Assembly: GCA_002104905.1 (NCBI GenBank)
Contig: MCFE01000139.1
Location: 1 to 64,000 of the forward strand
Reading direction: 5' to 3'
Length of the DNA: 64,000 bases
Origin: Basidiobolus meristosporus CBS 931.73
Taxonomy: Eukaryota > Basidiobolomycota > Basidiobolomycetes > Basidiobolales > Basidiobolaceae
Shown here: piece after piece, positions 1-11,006 of the stretch
How the letters are laid out: each line of letters starts with the position of its first letter
Numbering within the stretch: position 1 is the stretch's first letter
Made by a program: the position numbers and the translations under genes
The notes under the pieces: generated by a model
What the model was told of the DNA's origin: nothing
Database searches by the model: none
Seen by the model: the letters and a program-made list of their open reading frames with translations, nothing else

Positions 1-60
1 ATACTTATTTTTTGCTTGCTTATTAATAAGAATCCAAGATCTTCCAAAGAGCCGAAGCCA

Positions 61-66
61 TATAAA
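61..66 (+). promoter_or_regulatory. TATA box of the old yellow enzyme gene
   Basis: TATAAA lies 57 bp before the ATG at 118, a plausible core-promoter distance for a fungal gene with a short leader. Inferred from motif and position only. Confidence 0.55.
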
Positions 67-117
67 GGAGCCTGACGACACTCGTTGTTAAACCCAGTGT
101 TACCTTTCAAGTCGAAT

Positions 118-1209
118 ATGTCTACACCAGCTATCTTCACTCCTATTAAGCTCGGAAACAAAGAGCTCAAGCATCGTGTTGTTCTTGCTCCCCTGACTCG
201 CTGCAGAGCTGATGAAAATGCTGTTCCTACCGAGCTGATGAAGGAGTATTATTCTCAACGTGCCACTGAGGGTGGTCTTCTGATAACTGAAGCCACCTTT
301 ATCTCCCGACTTGCTGGCTCCTACACCAACGTCCCAGGCATCTATAACAAAGACCAAATCAACGCTTGGAAGAGCATCACTGACGCAGTTCATGCTAAGG
401 GTGGTGTCATTTTCCTTCAACTCTGGCACATTGGACGTGCTGCTTCTGCTGCATTGAATGAAGGACATCAACCTGTCTCTGCTTCCGACATTCCCATTAC
501 CGGCGTGACTATTCAGGGTGCCCCTGAAGTCCCTCGTGCTCTTGCCATCCCAGAAATTAAGGCCTTAGTCCAAGACTATCGCCAAGCAGCGTTGAACGCT
601 ATTGAGGCCGGCTTTGACGGAGTAGAAATTCATTCGGCAAATGGCTACCTTCTGGATCAGTTCATTAACACATCAAGTAACAAGCGTACCGACATTTATG
701 GCGGATCGATCGAAAATCGTTGCCGCTTCAGTCTTGAGGTAGTCGATGCTGTTGTCGATGCTATTGGTGCTGAGCGCACAGCCATTCGTTTCTCTCCCTG
801 GTCTGGCTTCCAAGATATGTTGGATGACACTCCTTATGAAACCTGGGGATACCTGACCAAAACTCTTCAAACAAACCATCCTGACTTGGCGTACCTTCAC
901 TTTGTGGAGCCTCGTAGTAACTTCTTTTTGGATGACGTGGTTCAAACTCCCAACACCCTTGATCCTTTCCGCAAGGAGTGGAAAGGTGTGTTTATTAGCG
1001 CTGGCGGATACACTTATGATGCCAAGCTTGCTTTTGACACTTGTGAAAGGACTGGAAATCTGGTCGCCTTTGGTCGTCGTTTCATCGCGAACCCTGATCT
1101 CGTGGAGCGTCTTCGCCACGACTTGCCCTTGAACGACTATGATCGTAGTACTTTCTACAATTGTAGTGGCCCAGTTGGTTATACCGACTATCCTTTCTAC
1201 AAGCAATAA
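118..1209 (+). CDS. Old yellow enzyme family NADPH:flavin oxidoreductase
   Basis: FMN-dependent ene-reductase of the OYE family, which reduces the C=C bond of alpha,beta-unsaturated carbonyl compounds with NAD(P)H; probably cytosolic, since no signal peptide is seen. The 363-residue single-exon protein covers the whole family barrel. Visible motifs are PLTRCRA (T27, flavin contact), FLQLWH (Q101) and the substrate-binding pair H172/N175 followed by the proton-donor tyrosine Y177 in HSANGY. YGGSIENR, the flavin-phosphate segment AFGRRFIANPDL and a C-terminal GYTDYP follow. I chose the ATG at 118 because the frame upstream offers only a TTG (85), and a TATA box sits 57 bp before this ATG. No intron is needed. 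Closest in layout to fungal OYE2/OYE3-like proteins; the physiological substrate cannot be told. Confidence 0.95.
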   Translation: MSTPAIFTPIKLGNKELKHRVVLAPLTRCRADENAVPTELMKEYYSQRATEGGLLITEATFISRLAGSYTNVPGIYNKDQINAWKSITDAVHAKGGVIFLQLWHIGRAASAALNEGHQPVSASDIPITGVTIQGAPEVPRALAIPEIKALVQDYRQAALNAIEAGFDGVEIHSANGYLLDQFINTSSNKRTDIYGGSIENRCRFSLEVVDAVVDAIGAERTAIRFSPWSGFQDMLDDTPYETWGYLTKTLQTNHPDLAYLHFVEPRSNFFLDDVVQTPNTLDPFRKEWKGVFISAGGYTYDAKLAFDTCERTGNLVAFGRRFIANPDLVERLRHDLPLNDYDRSTFYNCSGPVGYTDYPFYKQ

Positions 1210-2542
1210 TCATTTAGACGCTCATCAATTAGTACACCAATTATTTTTTTTCTAGTACCATTCAGCCAACTACCTACATAAACATAGAAGATCCCCGTTA
1301 GCCAATCGGTTTTTTTATTTTCTTTCTATCTCGATCTGTGATTTACTCTGAAAATGGTGTGTTTCATTGTTCCAGAACATTCTGGCAGGGTATACAGTAG
1401 AGCAACCCTGTATTTTGAATCTCTCAGCGTGCTTGAATCGGTGCTGGCATTGTATTAGACAAGATATGGATGGGGTCTGTGACTACGCCAATATATTCCA
1501 AGAAGATGGGAGCCTAACCCTCCATAAACTAGAATGATCCGTAGAAGAATTATTGTGAGGAGCAGCAGCAGCAGCTTGGATGATAACAATTCATGTGACA
1601 AGATCGATATAGATATATATAGGGCTAGGGAGGAGACAGTTGTCAGTAGGTGAATTCTTTATCCCGGTTTGAACAAAGATGCCATAACTACATTTGAATT
1701 TCTTAGCAAAAGTATTCGGTATAGAGGAGGCGGCAATCTGGATACTGGCATGAAGTGATAACTCTACACCGCTCAAGACATAGGGAATAGTAGTGAGTAT
1801 TGGTATATGATAGGGACTAACATTCACTGTAAAGGGGTGAATTTCAAAGTACCGTAGCCAACGACCTCCGTGCATTGTGTGGAGACAAATTTCGACTTCA
1901 GATTTGTGACTACAGAACAGATTTAGCATACAGGAACCTTGTCAGGTTTTGTGTAGTCCCAGAGGATGAATGGGAATAATGGGTGGACAGCAGGTTGCTC
2001 GCTTTTATGAAGCCTTCTTGCTTCAGTGTTAACGAAGAATGGCCTCACCAGGAGAACCAGAGAGAGAGATCACTCAGTTTTGTCAAATAGGAGCCACGAA
2101 TAGCAGCCTGAAGAAGCACAATCCAAAGCGTAAGGGTCGGAGAAGATACCGATATCAACATACATATAAAGGGCATTGGAAATGCATTTAAGTGGCAATA
2201 AGATCTACAAGATATCAATGAGGCATAGAGAGAGCATATTCAGAATTTTCAGGAAAGGCATCAAAAGGTGTTCACTTGCAGAAAACAAGTGGTAATGGGC
2301 TGAAGATCGCTCTACAACAAACTCAACATATACATGTTACTTGAATGAATAGGTTAGACTCCCCAGAGGGGAGTTTCGAGGGCTAAAGCAACCGTCCATT
2401 GCCCCTGCGTTGTTGTCGGAGCATTAACAAAAGGTTTTGTGAAGTGTACAACTTAGTAAAACAAGGTTGAAAAAATAATTTAATAACTATCTTGCAACCC
2501 ACAAGCGTGTCCATCCTATACCACAAATACGACCCTCTCAGA
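1210..2542. other. Intergenic region, no supported gene
   Basis: Convergent intergenic space between the old yellow enzyme and the M13 peptidase. It contains a short CAG run near 1561-1576 and a 112-codon ATG-started frame on the minus strand (1591-1929) that resembles no family I know. An ATTAAA-type polyadenylation signal for the M13 gene may be the minus-strand match at 2479-2484. Confidence 0.5.
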
Positions 2543-4564
2543 CTACCAAATGCTAGCTCTTTGTGCTTCGCTGCGATACATTTTGTCTCCTTCCTTTACA
2601 CCAAAAGCATCGTAGAATTCTTGGGAATTGGAACAAGGTCCGTTAACCCTCCAAATGGCGGGGGAATGTACATCGGTACGAAGCAGCAATAGCGCTGTTT
2701 CTTTCAGAGTCACCTCCTTCCATGTCTGAGCGTACGCAGTGAAGAATTGTTGCTCGGGGGTAAGGCCATCTACAATGCCGGCAACGCCTGGGTTGATCTT
2801 TTGCCATTCTTGGAAAGCGAGGTTGGACAGCTTAACCCCGCCAATATCGGCAATATTCTCACCTAGAGTTAGGTTGCCGTCAACCTTTGCCCCGTATATC
2901 TCATAGCTGCTGTAAAGATCAACCACAATTTTGGCCCGTTTTTCGAACTCGGCAAGGTCCTTTGGGGTCCACCAATCCTCCAGGATACCCTGGGCATTGT
3001 AGTTGCGGCCCTGATCGTCGAAGCCATGGGTGATTTCATGGCCAATGATTGTCCCAATACCGCCAAAATTGGCCGCAGGATTCCCGTTGGGATTTTTCTC
3101 GTCGGGTGCGTAGAAGAATGGAGGTTGAAGAATGCCAGCGGGGAAAGCAATGCTGTTGGAAGTGGGATCATAGTAAGCATTCACTTCATAGGCTTCCATC
3201 GCCCATCCCGATTGATCTGTTGGAGCATTGGTGGCCTCGAGAACGCTTTTGAAGTTTTCTTTAGATGCGTTGAGCACATTCGTAACGAGTGGCTGGCTAC
3301 GAGAGATTTTGATATCTGAGTAAGAATCCCATTCGTCGGGATAGCCGATCAAAATTTTGAGTGCGTTTAATTTTTCCAGCGCACGTGCTCGAGTTTCAGG
3401 GCCCATCCACTCTATCGTCTCTAGGCGGGTAGCAAGCGCGCCCTGGATGAGTCTAACCATCTCCAAGACCTGCGCTTTGGCTTCAGGTTTGAATTTCTCC
3501 TCAACGAATGCCTTGCTCAAGGAGTCAGGGATTTGCCCACCAATTACCTGTAGGACAAACTTCCAGCGAGGCGATGGCTCACTCTGCCCCATAAGGGTAC
3601 GACCAAAGAATTCAAAAGTTTCGGTTTCAAACTGCTTGCCCAGATACACTGCGGTAGAGCCCATGATCTTCCATTGCAAGTATGTCCGCCAATCATTAGC
3701 TTGGAAGTTACTGAATAGGGAGTTGATATACTCGAAGAAAGCTGGGTTGTCGATGATTACATCTCCATCACCAAAGCAGTGACCCTTAGGCCACCCTAAG
3801 GACTGGCAGTACGTATACCAAGGGAAGGCAGGAGTAATGGATCTCAACTTCTGGAAGCTGAGCCTGTTGTAGGTACGATATACATCCCGAGATTCGACAG
3901 ACGACAACGTATGGTTGGCCAGAGCAGTCTCGAAGTCCAACACAACCTTGGCTTTGGCCTCGCCCTGATCAATTTGCGCCAAAGTGAAGATTTTTGTGAT
4001 GTAGTCCAGATATTTCTCTCGGATCCCCGCCTGGTTAGCATCTAAATAGTATTCTTCACTGGGAAGGGAGTAGCCCCCTTGTGCTAGGGAGGCCAGTGTC
4101 CAGGTTGAGTTTTTAGCATCGGGTTGGGCCCCAATGCCAAATAGAGGGGACATAGCCAGGCTATGGAGTTTCCCAACAGCTTTGGCGACATCATCTGGAG
4201 TGCGGACGCTTGCAGCTTGGTTCAACAGGGTTCTTATGGGCTCTAAACCCGCCTGCTCAATCAATGTAATGTTCATGCCTGAAGCATAGAAATCGCCCAA
4301 CAGGCTAGATTCGGTCGAGTTTCCGGCCTTCTCCAGTACAGTCAGAAGAAATTCCGAGTTGAGCTCAGATACAACTGATATAGTACTCCGTTGAGACTCG
4401 TCCGGCGAAAGGGTCGTGTTTTTGATCCAGTCGTAGTTGACATGGAAGTAGAAGTCTTCAGCTGCAGTAGGCACTTGTGGTGGCAGGACCTGTGCATGGA
4501 CGAAGCCACCATTAATCGCTAACGATAGTGTAAGAAGAGAGAATAATCTTTGCATGGTAACCAT
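2543..4564 (-). CDS. Secreted M13-family zinc metallopeptidase, bacterial PepO-like
   Basis: Neprilysin/PepO-family zinc endopeptidase (peptidase family M13), 673 residues, no intron. An N-terminal signal peptide (about 1-24, ending VHA) predicts secretion, and about seven N-x-S/T sequons are present. The catalytic domain shows NAYY (462-465), the zinc helix HEITH (H509, E510, H513) and the third-ligand motif GENIAD (E569, D573). The late DVHSP...RVNGP segment holds H633 and R639, matching the substrate-binding histidine and arginine of neprilysin. The mature chain has only three cysteines and lacks the conserved cysteines of animal neprilysins, including those of the CxVW C-terminus (here ASIW). 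That is the cysteine-poor pattern of bacterial PepO. ATG 4564 is preferred; ATG 4555 would also keep the signal peptide. A TATA box lies about 60 bp upstream. Confidence 0.93.
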   Translation of the reverse strand: MVTMQRLFSLLTLSLAINGGFVHAQVLPPQVPTAAEDFYFHVNYDWIKNTTLSPDESQRSTISVVSELNSEFLLTVLEKAGNSTESSLLGDFYASGMNITLIEQAGLEPIRTLLNQAASVRTPDDVAKAVGKLHSLAMSPLFGIGAQPDAKNSTWTLASLAQGGYSLPSEEYYLDANQAGIREKYLDYITKIFTLAQIDQGEAKAKVVLDFETALANHTLSSVESRDVYRTYNRLSFQKLRSITPAFPWYTYCQSLGWPKGHCFGDGDVIIDNPAFFEYINSLFSNFQANDWRTYLQWKIMGSTAVYLGKQFETETFEFFGRTLMGQSEPSPRWKFVLQVIGGQIPDSLSKAFVEEKFKPEAKAQVLEMVRLIQGALATRLETIEWMGPETRARALEKLNALKILIGYPDEWDSYSDIKISRSQPLVTNVLNASKENFKSVLEATNAPTDQSGWAMEAYEVNAYYDPTSNSIAFPAGILQPPFFYAPDEKNPNGNPAANFGGIGTIIGHEITHGFDDQGRNYNAQGILEDWWTPKDLAEFEKRAKIVVDLYSSYEIYGAKVDGNLTLGENIADIGGVKLSNLAFQEWQKINPGVAGIVDGLTPEQQFFTAYAQTWKEVTLKETALLLLRTDVHSPAIWRVNGPCSNSQEFYDAFGVKEGDKMYRSEAQRASIW

Positions 4565-4618
4565 TCAATGAATGGGATGTTTTCTGGCTGATGACCGCTG
4601 GAGAGATTGTTTGGGAGA

Positions 4619-4626
4619 TTATATAT
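4619..4626 (-). promoter_or_regulatory. TATA box of the M13 peptidase gene
   Basis: ATATATAA read on the minus strand, 55-62 bp before the ATG at 4564. Position and motif suit a core promoter. Confidence 0.5.
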
Positions 4627-6164
4627 CCTAGGCTTCGAAGTTACCAGACAACTAGATCATAATCCCTGTCTGATTATGCAAATCCCCCAGATTCACCAGA
4701 TTGGCTCCGCGGTGAATACCAGTATTCCCGCTGTGCCCGTTATGTAAATGACCCCTGATTGTTTGTATTTTTTTAGTGATCTATCCACTAGCTCATCACC
4801 AACTGAGGTGGCACAACCAGATTGCTCGAGAATTTGGAGTAGCGTGACCTCTTGGCAACTTCACATAGATTACTCCTCCTGATTCACTACGCTATCATTC
4901 GAAAGGAATGCATTGTGCTCTCGAAAGCACCACCAGCAGTAGAGAATCTTGGATTCTTTTGGCGGGAATGAAGGACTTGGTTATGGTGGCCAGCACTTGA
5001 AGGAAAACCCTCTCATAGTCAATACTCCACAAGACTCTCAAGATACTGGACTTTCTTAGATTTTAGGGTTTTATTGATAGAAAGAAAAACCCAAGGGATC
5101 CAAGTCCAAGCTGCAGGATGGTGAAACTTCAAATTAGAATCTACCCTCAGACCAGATATTGGTGATATCCATTGTTTAGGTTAGTCGCAATATTGACCAT
5201 ATTTGGCTATGCTAATCAATTTTAGCTTCGAGATGGGGCCATTCTTGGTGATATGTGTGTGGCACAGGTATTGGCTAGGATTGAAGATCTCAGCACAATA
5301 CCTAATCTGACTACGAATTCTATTGGCTTAGGAGTATCAAAAGGAAAGCAACTTGCTGTATAACAAGATGGCTTATTTTGCAAACACTTGGGTTCTCATT
5401 GCATTACTCCTGCTTTGACTGTTTACTTGGCCATTTTTTAGATTGCAGTGTATTTTCATATGAGTGCTTTGGTAATACTGAAGGGTCGAGATTGTAGATA
5501 GCCTTCGAAGCTACCCCTAAGTCTTCGATTTATGAACATTCTATTCTCATTTGTCTTTGAGAATATACAGATCTTGGGTGTGCTGCCACGGATAGCTCCT
5601 GTCACTCTGCATCTATCCAACTGTTGGTAGTCAAGAACTAAAGTTGAAAGTATTTCTCAGGATAATATACAAAAGCCGTTGGAGTGTGTGTACAAAGATA
5701 TAGGGCATTTGGACAATATGGACATTTGAAGTCGATTCTAATTGATTACTTGGACAGGGAATAATGACGTTAATAGATTGAGATCAAATTGAAAAGGTTA
5801 ATGTAAGCATTTGGAGTATATACAAGTCTTATATTAAGTAGCCAAATAGGCATCTGTGGTGAATATGTGTAGACTAGGTGTCAATCAATCTAAATGTCAT
5901 AAACTTTACCAGAGAATGCAATCTTGAGTGCAGTGCAACTACCCTAAGCTACGTAAGAACAATTATTTGATTTTCCCTACTCTATATGCTGATAGCTTGA
6001 AAGTGTTACAAATACTCAGCTGACACCTGGATTTTGCTGTGAATTTGTTTTTACACCGGAATACTGTTTTGAATATACAGTCTACAACTAAGCCATTCAT
6101 ATAGCATATAACTCTGCTTTTTGTTCCTAAGCTATGGGTTATATACCTAAAACTAGGAAAACAA
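4627..6164. other. AT-rich intergenic region, no gene seen
   Basis: No frame of credible length or family similarity on either strand. The sequence is AT-rich and leads into retrotransposon LTR fragments, so it may itself be old transposon debris. Confidence 0.4.
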
Positions 6165-6480
6165 GTAAAGTACGTGATTTTCCTCTGATAATTTATTGAG
6201 TATACAAGCAACGTATACGCATCTTTACACGATATTGACAAAGCATTCTCATATTATATATTGCAAAAGCCCTCATGAGTATGCGAGCAAAGCTTGGGGG
6301 CTTTTTCTCAGCTGTGAGAACTCGCATGCTTTTGGTACCTGGCATTTTGAAAAAATATTCAAGTAAATCCTGGCAAAGAATCACAATAAGAAGTAATATA
6401 TTTTATTAATTACTTGGGACAGCCTTGAGAGTTTTCATATTCCGAGCGTCTGACATTTTGGTGAGAATATTCCAAGTAAC
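6165..6480 (-). repeat. Fragments of family A (copia-type) LTRs
   Basis: Two diverged, incomplete copies of the LTR seen in full at 6559-6902 and 52338-52685. The first (about 6165-6385) carries the central signature GCAAAGCTTGGGGGCTTT followed by GGTACCTGGCATTTTG. The second (about 6415-6480) repeats the downstream part (GAGAGTTTTCATATTC ... AATATTCCAAGTAA). Orientation matches the copia element at 52-56 kb. Boundaries are approximate. Confidence 0.65.
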
Positions 6481-6558
6481 AGCACTGAGCTTGTGCTGAA
6501 ACCAACAGCTGTCATTACTACAATACAAGTAGATAAATTAATATAGCCACTGAGGTAC

Positions 6559-6902
6559 TGTTGTAAGAGTTTTGGAGATATTGGAAGTCACTGGGAGAAT
6601 AAGTAGAATATATGGTTTTCACTTCATGATTTACTGAATGTAAATACAGGATTTGTACTTTTACATGGTCTTGGCATATAGAACACATAAAGTATATTAA
6701 GGAAGGCCCCAAGAGCACGTGTGGAAAGGCTGGGATTGCTTGGACAACTTAACAATTTTTCATGTGCTGGGTACCTGATATTTTGGAGAAAATACTCCAA
6801 GTCCCGGCAAGGAATTTGCCCAGAACTCCCTAAGATTTGTAGACTATGATCTAGTTGACTAAGTTAAGTGAGTATTTAGGTGTAATTGCAAAATTTACAA
6901 CA
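6559..6902 (-). repeat. Solo LTR, family A (copia-type)
   Basis: A 344-bp copy with intact termini TGTTGTAA ... TTACAACA, aligning end to end with the LTR at 52338-52685. No internal coding sequence flanks it, so it is most likely a solo LTR left by recombination. The 5-bp flanks do not match exactly (GGTAC versus AAAAG), so the insertion is old or a flank has mutated. Confidence 0.75.
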
Positions 6903-7959
6903 AAAAGGTATCTGATGACTCCATGTTTAGAATTTTTATATGGTAGTGGCTAGCAATTTTGAATCAGTTAGGTCTAAGCTCGAATATTGCTACAGGATAT
7001 TTATGAATACTCTATTAAATGCATCCATTCCCCGAAGCTGATAAATAATCATCTTATTAGTTATTTGAAAGCTGCTTGATCAGCTCCTTGGCCAAGTTCA
7101 ATAATGCGAAGGTAGAGATCAAAGAATATATTATTTTAGAGAAGTGGTAGGCCTTGACCATGCTACATCAATGTTGCTTAACGGGGAGTATTTTGAATGG
7201 GGTCACTTAACTCAAGTTTGCAATGTGATTCTTTCTCCAGCAATACAAATAGGGGATAGCGATATGTCAATATCAAAATGTAATATCATGTATTCAAAGT
7301 GCTTGGGGCATTAGATTTGTAGTTGTACTTGAAGGAGTACCAAAACTACATTTCCAGTTGTAACTTTAATATTAAGCATTTTGAATGACTATTTTAATGG
7401 CCATGAAGTGTAGATATCAATGCTGACAATAAGGAGTTTATACCGACGTCGATTGTAATAAAACTTGATTCAACACATTTACAATCGTGGTCAGATCCAG
7501 AAAATGCAACAAAAAATGTTGCTTCCTTCATTCTGGTTGCCTACAGTTGAGAAGCTCATTTGGTCGCAATTTGGAGCAGGGGACTTGTACTGTACTATGG
7601 CGAAAATATGCTTACAGATGAGTGTACTGGATACTCAAAGAAATCCAATAATCACCCATTTTTGAATAAACGCGTTAAAGATGATTTGATGGATATATCA
7701 TACGCGTATTATTTGGCCACTAGTGTGCAATTCCGGTCCATTAGCGCGTACTTGGTTCAGAATTTAATGCCAACAAGCGCACCAATCCTATTTTATCTTA
7801 CCCAACAGAACCCACTGTGATCGGTGAATCGTATTGGTGATAAGCTAAGAAGGATTTAGAACTATCAACAGCGGGCCTTACTTATATGGGCAATGTGGAT
7901 TGTTGGCCACAAACAAGGAAACTTCATAAATATGCCCAACAGCGATACCGTCTTCCAGT
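6903..7959. other. Intergenic region, no supported gene
   Basis: AT-rich at first, then leading into the promoter of the thaumatin-like gene. Two overlapping frames near 7465-7820 have no recognisable similarity. No clear TATA box precedes 7960; a weak CATAAAT lies near 7924. Confidence 0.4.
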
Positions 7960-8739
7960 ATGATCTCTACTGCCAGAATAATCGGCTCCTTTCTTGCCCT
8001 CCTTGCTACTGTCCATTCTGCTCCAGTAGACAGTGGGACGGATGGTTTGATCCATAACCTTGTCTTCAAAAACCAATGCTCGCACAATGTTTGGCTGGCA
8101 TCATCCACTACTTGGGATAACACTCCGCTACCTGCCAACGGAGGGCTGCTCACACCTGGCGAAACATTTACCATTACTGTGGTGGATCAATGGCAAGGCC
8201 GCTTCTGGGGTAGAACTGAGTGTGATTTCGAACATAGGAACATGACCACTAACACTGCTTGTGTCACCGGTGATTGTGGTTCAGGAGAGGAGTACTGTGG
8301 CTATATTTCCGGCAGACCACCTGCTTCTTTAGCCGAATTCACCTTCAATGGCTGGAACGATCTTGATTATTACGATGTATCGCTCGTGGATGGGTACAAC
8401 TTGCCCGTCTCTATTCAACCTCACTCTAAGGTTCCCAACTGGGGAAACCCATACTCCTGTGGAAGCCCCACTGTCGAGAAAGACATCAATCTCATCTGCC
8501 CCGGACCACTCCAGATTCGCGACCACAATGGAGACGTAGTCGGGTGCGAGTCCGCCTGTAGCGCCTTTGGGTTGCCCCAGTACTGCTGCTCTGGCCCAGA
8601 CAGCACACCTCAAACCTGTCACCCAAGTAAATACTCCAAGCTGTTCAAATCAGCCTGTCCCTTCTGCTACAGTTACGCCTATGATGATGCTACCTCCATC
8701 TTCACTTGTCGTGGGGATTACACCATTCAATTTTGTTAA
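7960..8739 (+). CDS. Secreted thaumatin-like protein (PR-5 / GH64-like fold)
   Basis: Thaumatin-like protein, 259 residues, single exon. A signal peptide (about 1-21, cleavage after HSA) is followed by a compact domain with 16 cysteines, the number expected for the eight disulfides of a full-size family member. The family signature is visible as TACVTGDCG (99-107), preceded by FWGRTEC and followed by PASLAEFTF and YYDVSLVDGYNLP. The R, E and D residues of these segments supply the acidic cleft. Fungal members are extracellular and may bind or cleave beta-1,3-glucan; the actual activity cannot be read from the sequence. Starts at the first ATG of the frame. AATAAA follows 46 bp after the stop. 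Confidence 0.95.
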   Translation: MISTARIIGSFLALLATVHSAPVDSGTDGLIHNLVFKNQCSHNVWLASSTTWDNTPLPANGGLLTPGETFTITVVDQWQGRFWGRTECDFEHRNMTTNTACVTGDCGSGEEYCGYISGRPPASLAEFTFNGWNDLDYYDVSLVDGYNLPVSIQPHSKVPNWGNPYSCGSPTVEKDINLICPGPLQIRDHNGDVVGCESACSAFGLPQYCCSGPDSTPQTCHPSKYSKLFKSACPFCYSYAYDDATSIFTCRGDYTIQFC

Positions 8740-8784
8740 GCGTCAACCGATCTCTGCATATTGTACATAGCTATTTTGGTCTCT

Positions 8785-8790
8785 AATAAA
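8785..8790 (+). terminator. Polyadenylation signal of the thaumatin-like gene
   Basis: AATAAA, 46 bp after the TAA stop codon at 8737-8739. Confidence 0.5.
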
Positions 8791-9644
8791 CCTTCCCTAA
8801 TATCATCTTTGTAGGCTGTTCGAATGGTCAATTTTAGTTCTATCCTGAATATTACTCTACGCCCCTAGCGAGAGGACATCGGGGTATATCACATTCAGAA
8901 TCATGAGCCTTATAGCTTCCCTGCGTGTGAATGTTACAACACTACTAAGTAGCCGTCAACCATTAGTGATTATGAAGCCACTATCAAAAGTATAACCATT
9001 TTGCTATTGATCAATTTGCACCTTTTCTGAATAATTCCGGTTCACTTTCCGGCTCCTATTCCCACCTCCCATACAGCACCCGCTCAACATTATTTCTAAT
9101 GTTTTAGTTATTGGTTTATTTACTACATTCTATCCATCACTCGCGAGGTTCTTGCACTTCGACATGAACGCCGAAACAGTAACCATGACTTCTTTTTTCC
9201 CATCTAATATAGATGCCCTACTTGCTCGTGACAAATACGCCCAGGTCAGGATGGCTTCACCTACAGAGGCTTTGAAAAGCTACGGCGCCCGTTTCTCCTT
9301 GAACTGGGTGTATACCCCTGCTATTTACTCAGAGAACACAACAGCTATTCATATGATCGCTTATGCGTTATAATTAAGCCGTCTGCTTTGTACTAATTCA
9401 TTTTTGGCGAGCATAACTGACAAACATAGCACGATATGGGAAAATGGGGTTACTACTTGCAATTGCAACGGCGGCAAACCAATGAGCGTGCGAGCCAGAT
9501 GGGGAAGTAATCAAAAAGAAACGAAACTAGATTGCCATAGATGTTGCATGAATGCTGGTATTATATATACACGGCGATTGTATACCAATCCCTTGAATGG
9601 CGTAATGGGGGACTTGGGGCAGAAGTGAGGATTCATGAAGATCC
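8791..9644. other. Intergenic region with two weak short frames
   Basis: A 69-codon ATG frame (9164-9373) and a nearby cysteine-containing frame (9404-9628, with CNC and CHRCC clusters) lie in the same orientation. I tried joining them across the intervening TACTAAT...AG but found no in-frame splice that works. Neither resembles a family I know, so no gene is claimed. Confidence 0.35.
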
Positions 9645-11006
9645 TCATTTTGAGATTCCCCATATTTCTAGCTCAATACAGGTAAATTTTGGGATTGTTA
9701 ATGGATCGTTGTCAAAGGTCGAGCATCTGTTTGTGACTCCTTTTTCGAATTGATCATCCAGCCAGAGGCCGTATTTGCCATCGCTATGACGCAGTTAGTG
9801 TGGTTTCGTGGGAAGCGTTACAAATGTACCATGTACAACAATACCTAGACCCAACAGCAATGAAACCCAGATCACTCAAGATGTAATATCCGTTTTCTCC
9901 GGAGCTAGTATACACCTTGATTTCAGGCTCTGAGAGAGAGGCGTTCGTCATTTTCCACAGAAAACTACACCGAGATTAGTCAGTTTGCTGCATACGATAT
10001 GAACCTGCATGTACCGACCATTCGCCGTTCCCATAGAACCCTGGATGGGGTTGGAAAGGTTCGGACAGATAAGCTCCAAATGTGTTATCCTCGTTGTCCT
10101 TCAAAGCAAGAATGATAGATCCTTCATAATCTCTTAGTTTCTTGTACATGGTATGGATACTGGCGCCGTGCTGGTCAATGCTATATAGCAACTTCCAAGA
10201 CGGCTCTAATCTCTTAGTACGAGGGATTCTGGAGCGAAGCTTAATAAACAACTTAATGAATACTCTGGTTTAAGCTATCATCTTCTTACACTAACCTCAG
10301 AGCCTAATTCGGTGGAAATAACGGGAGTGGTGCTGTCATCCCTATCCAGGAGCTTGATAGGAGCTAATTCAAGAGCTTTTGATAGAGCAACGATGTTTTC
10401 GGGCGCCGAATAGTCAATGGGGAAAACCACCGATTTTCGCTTGGGAATGGTACCATAACTCTGCGATAAGCGTCTATAAGAATGAAGCTCAGGTCGAAGA
10501 AACTCATTACTCTCAGTTTCGGAGCGAGCCACCGTGCTGATGGATGGTATATTTAGTGCTTCAGTCACTCCAATACTCAGCCGACGTTCGATTTTTGGCA
10601 CCATTAAGGGACTCGAACAAGAATCCCAGTGACGTAGATTCGACCGTTCCGTGTCTCGAACCGAAGGAGTTGCCGGAGGTGAGCAAGCGTTGCACTATTC
10701 TCCGAATTTTTCTGGTTAGGAGACCGAAGGTAAAGTCAAGGAGCAAACAAGACAAACCTCAATAGAAGTCAGATTCAAGGCTGTGGTTGCAGTATCCGAA
10801 CCTGGGGGGAATTCCCACTGCAGCTTTCCATCCGCTTTGGGAGTGAGTATCAAGCTTGAAGGTCTTCTTTGTAATCTGGGGGGTGATAGATCAATCGCTT
10901 GATGAAAGCCACCAGTTATTGAAGAAGAGTATTCAAGCGGATCGCTGTTTGTACGCTGCGAAGGTATATCAAAAGAGATCGTACGAGGCCTTCTAGCGAT
11001 GGACAT
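9645..11006 (-). CDS. TLDc-domain protein, OXR1-like (five exons)
   Basis: TLDc-domain protein of the oxidation-resistance (OXR1) family; in yeast Oxr1 acts on the V-ATPase. No single frame shows it, so I assembled it by splicing. Exons in transcript order are 11006-10758, 10694-10296, 10251-10019, 9964-9845 and 9783-9645, giving 1,140 nt and 379 residues. The introns of 63, 44, 54 and 61 bp all have GT...AG ends, and CTAAC or CTAAT/CTGAC branch-like sites occur in most. Phases agree at every joint, and the intron at 10018/9965 restores the family core GNGECFLWK. The N-terminal ~200 residues are Ser/Pro-rich and probably disordered. The TLDc domain then fills the rest: WKLLYSIDQHG, FGAYLSEPF, GKYGLWLDD and, at the end, CIELEIWGI. 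The donor GTCGGT of intron 3 is unusual. The first exon junction is the least certain. Confidence 0.85.

Noticed and set aside
85-117. Upstream extension of the old yellow enzyme frame to a TTG at 85
   Set aside because: Not an ATG; the ATG at 118 gives the normal family N-terminus and a good TATA distance.
1591-1929. 112-codon minus-strand frame
   Set aside because: ATG-started but without similarity, neighbours or codon pattern to support a gene; noted only in the intergenic entry.
9152-9628. Possible two-exon small cysteine-rich gene
   Set aside because: No splice I tried keeps the frame open from the first to the second part.
10600-10625. B-box-like GTTCGAGTCCC on the minus strand
   Set aside because: Lies inside the second exon of the TLDc gene and does not fold as a tRNA.
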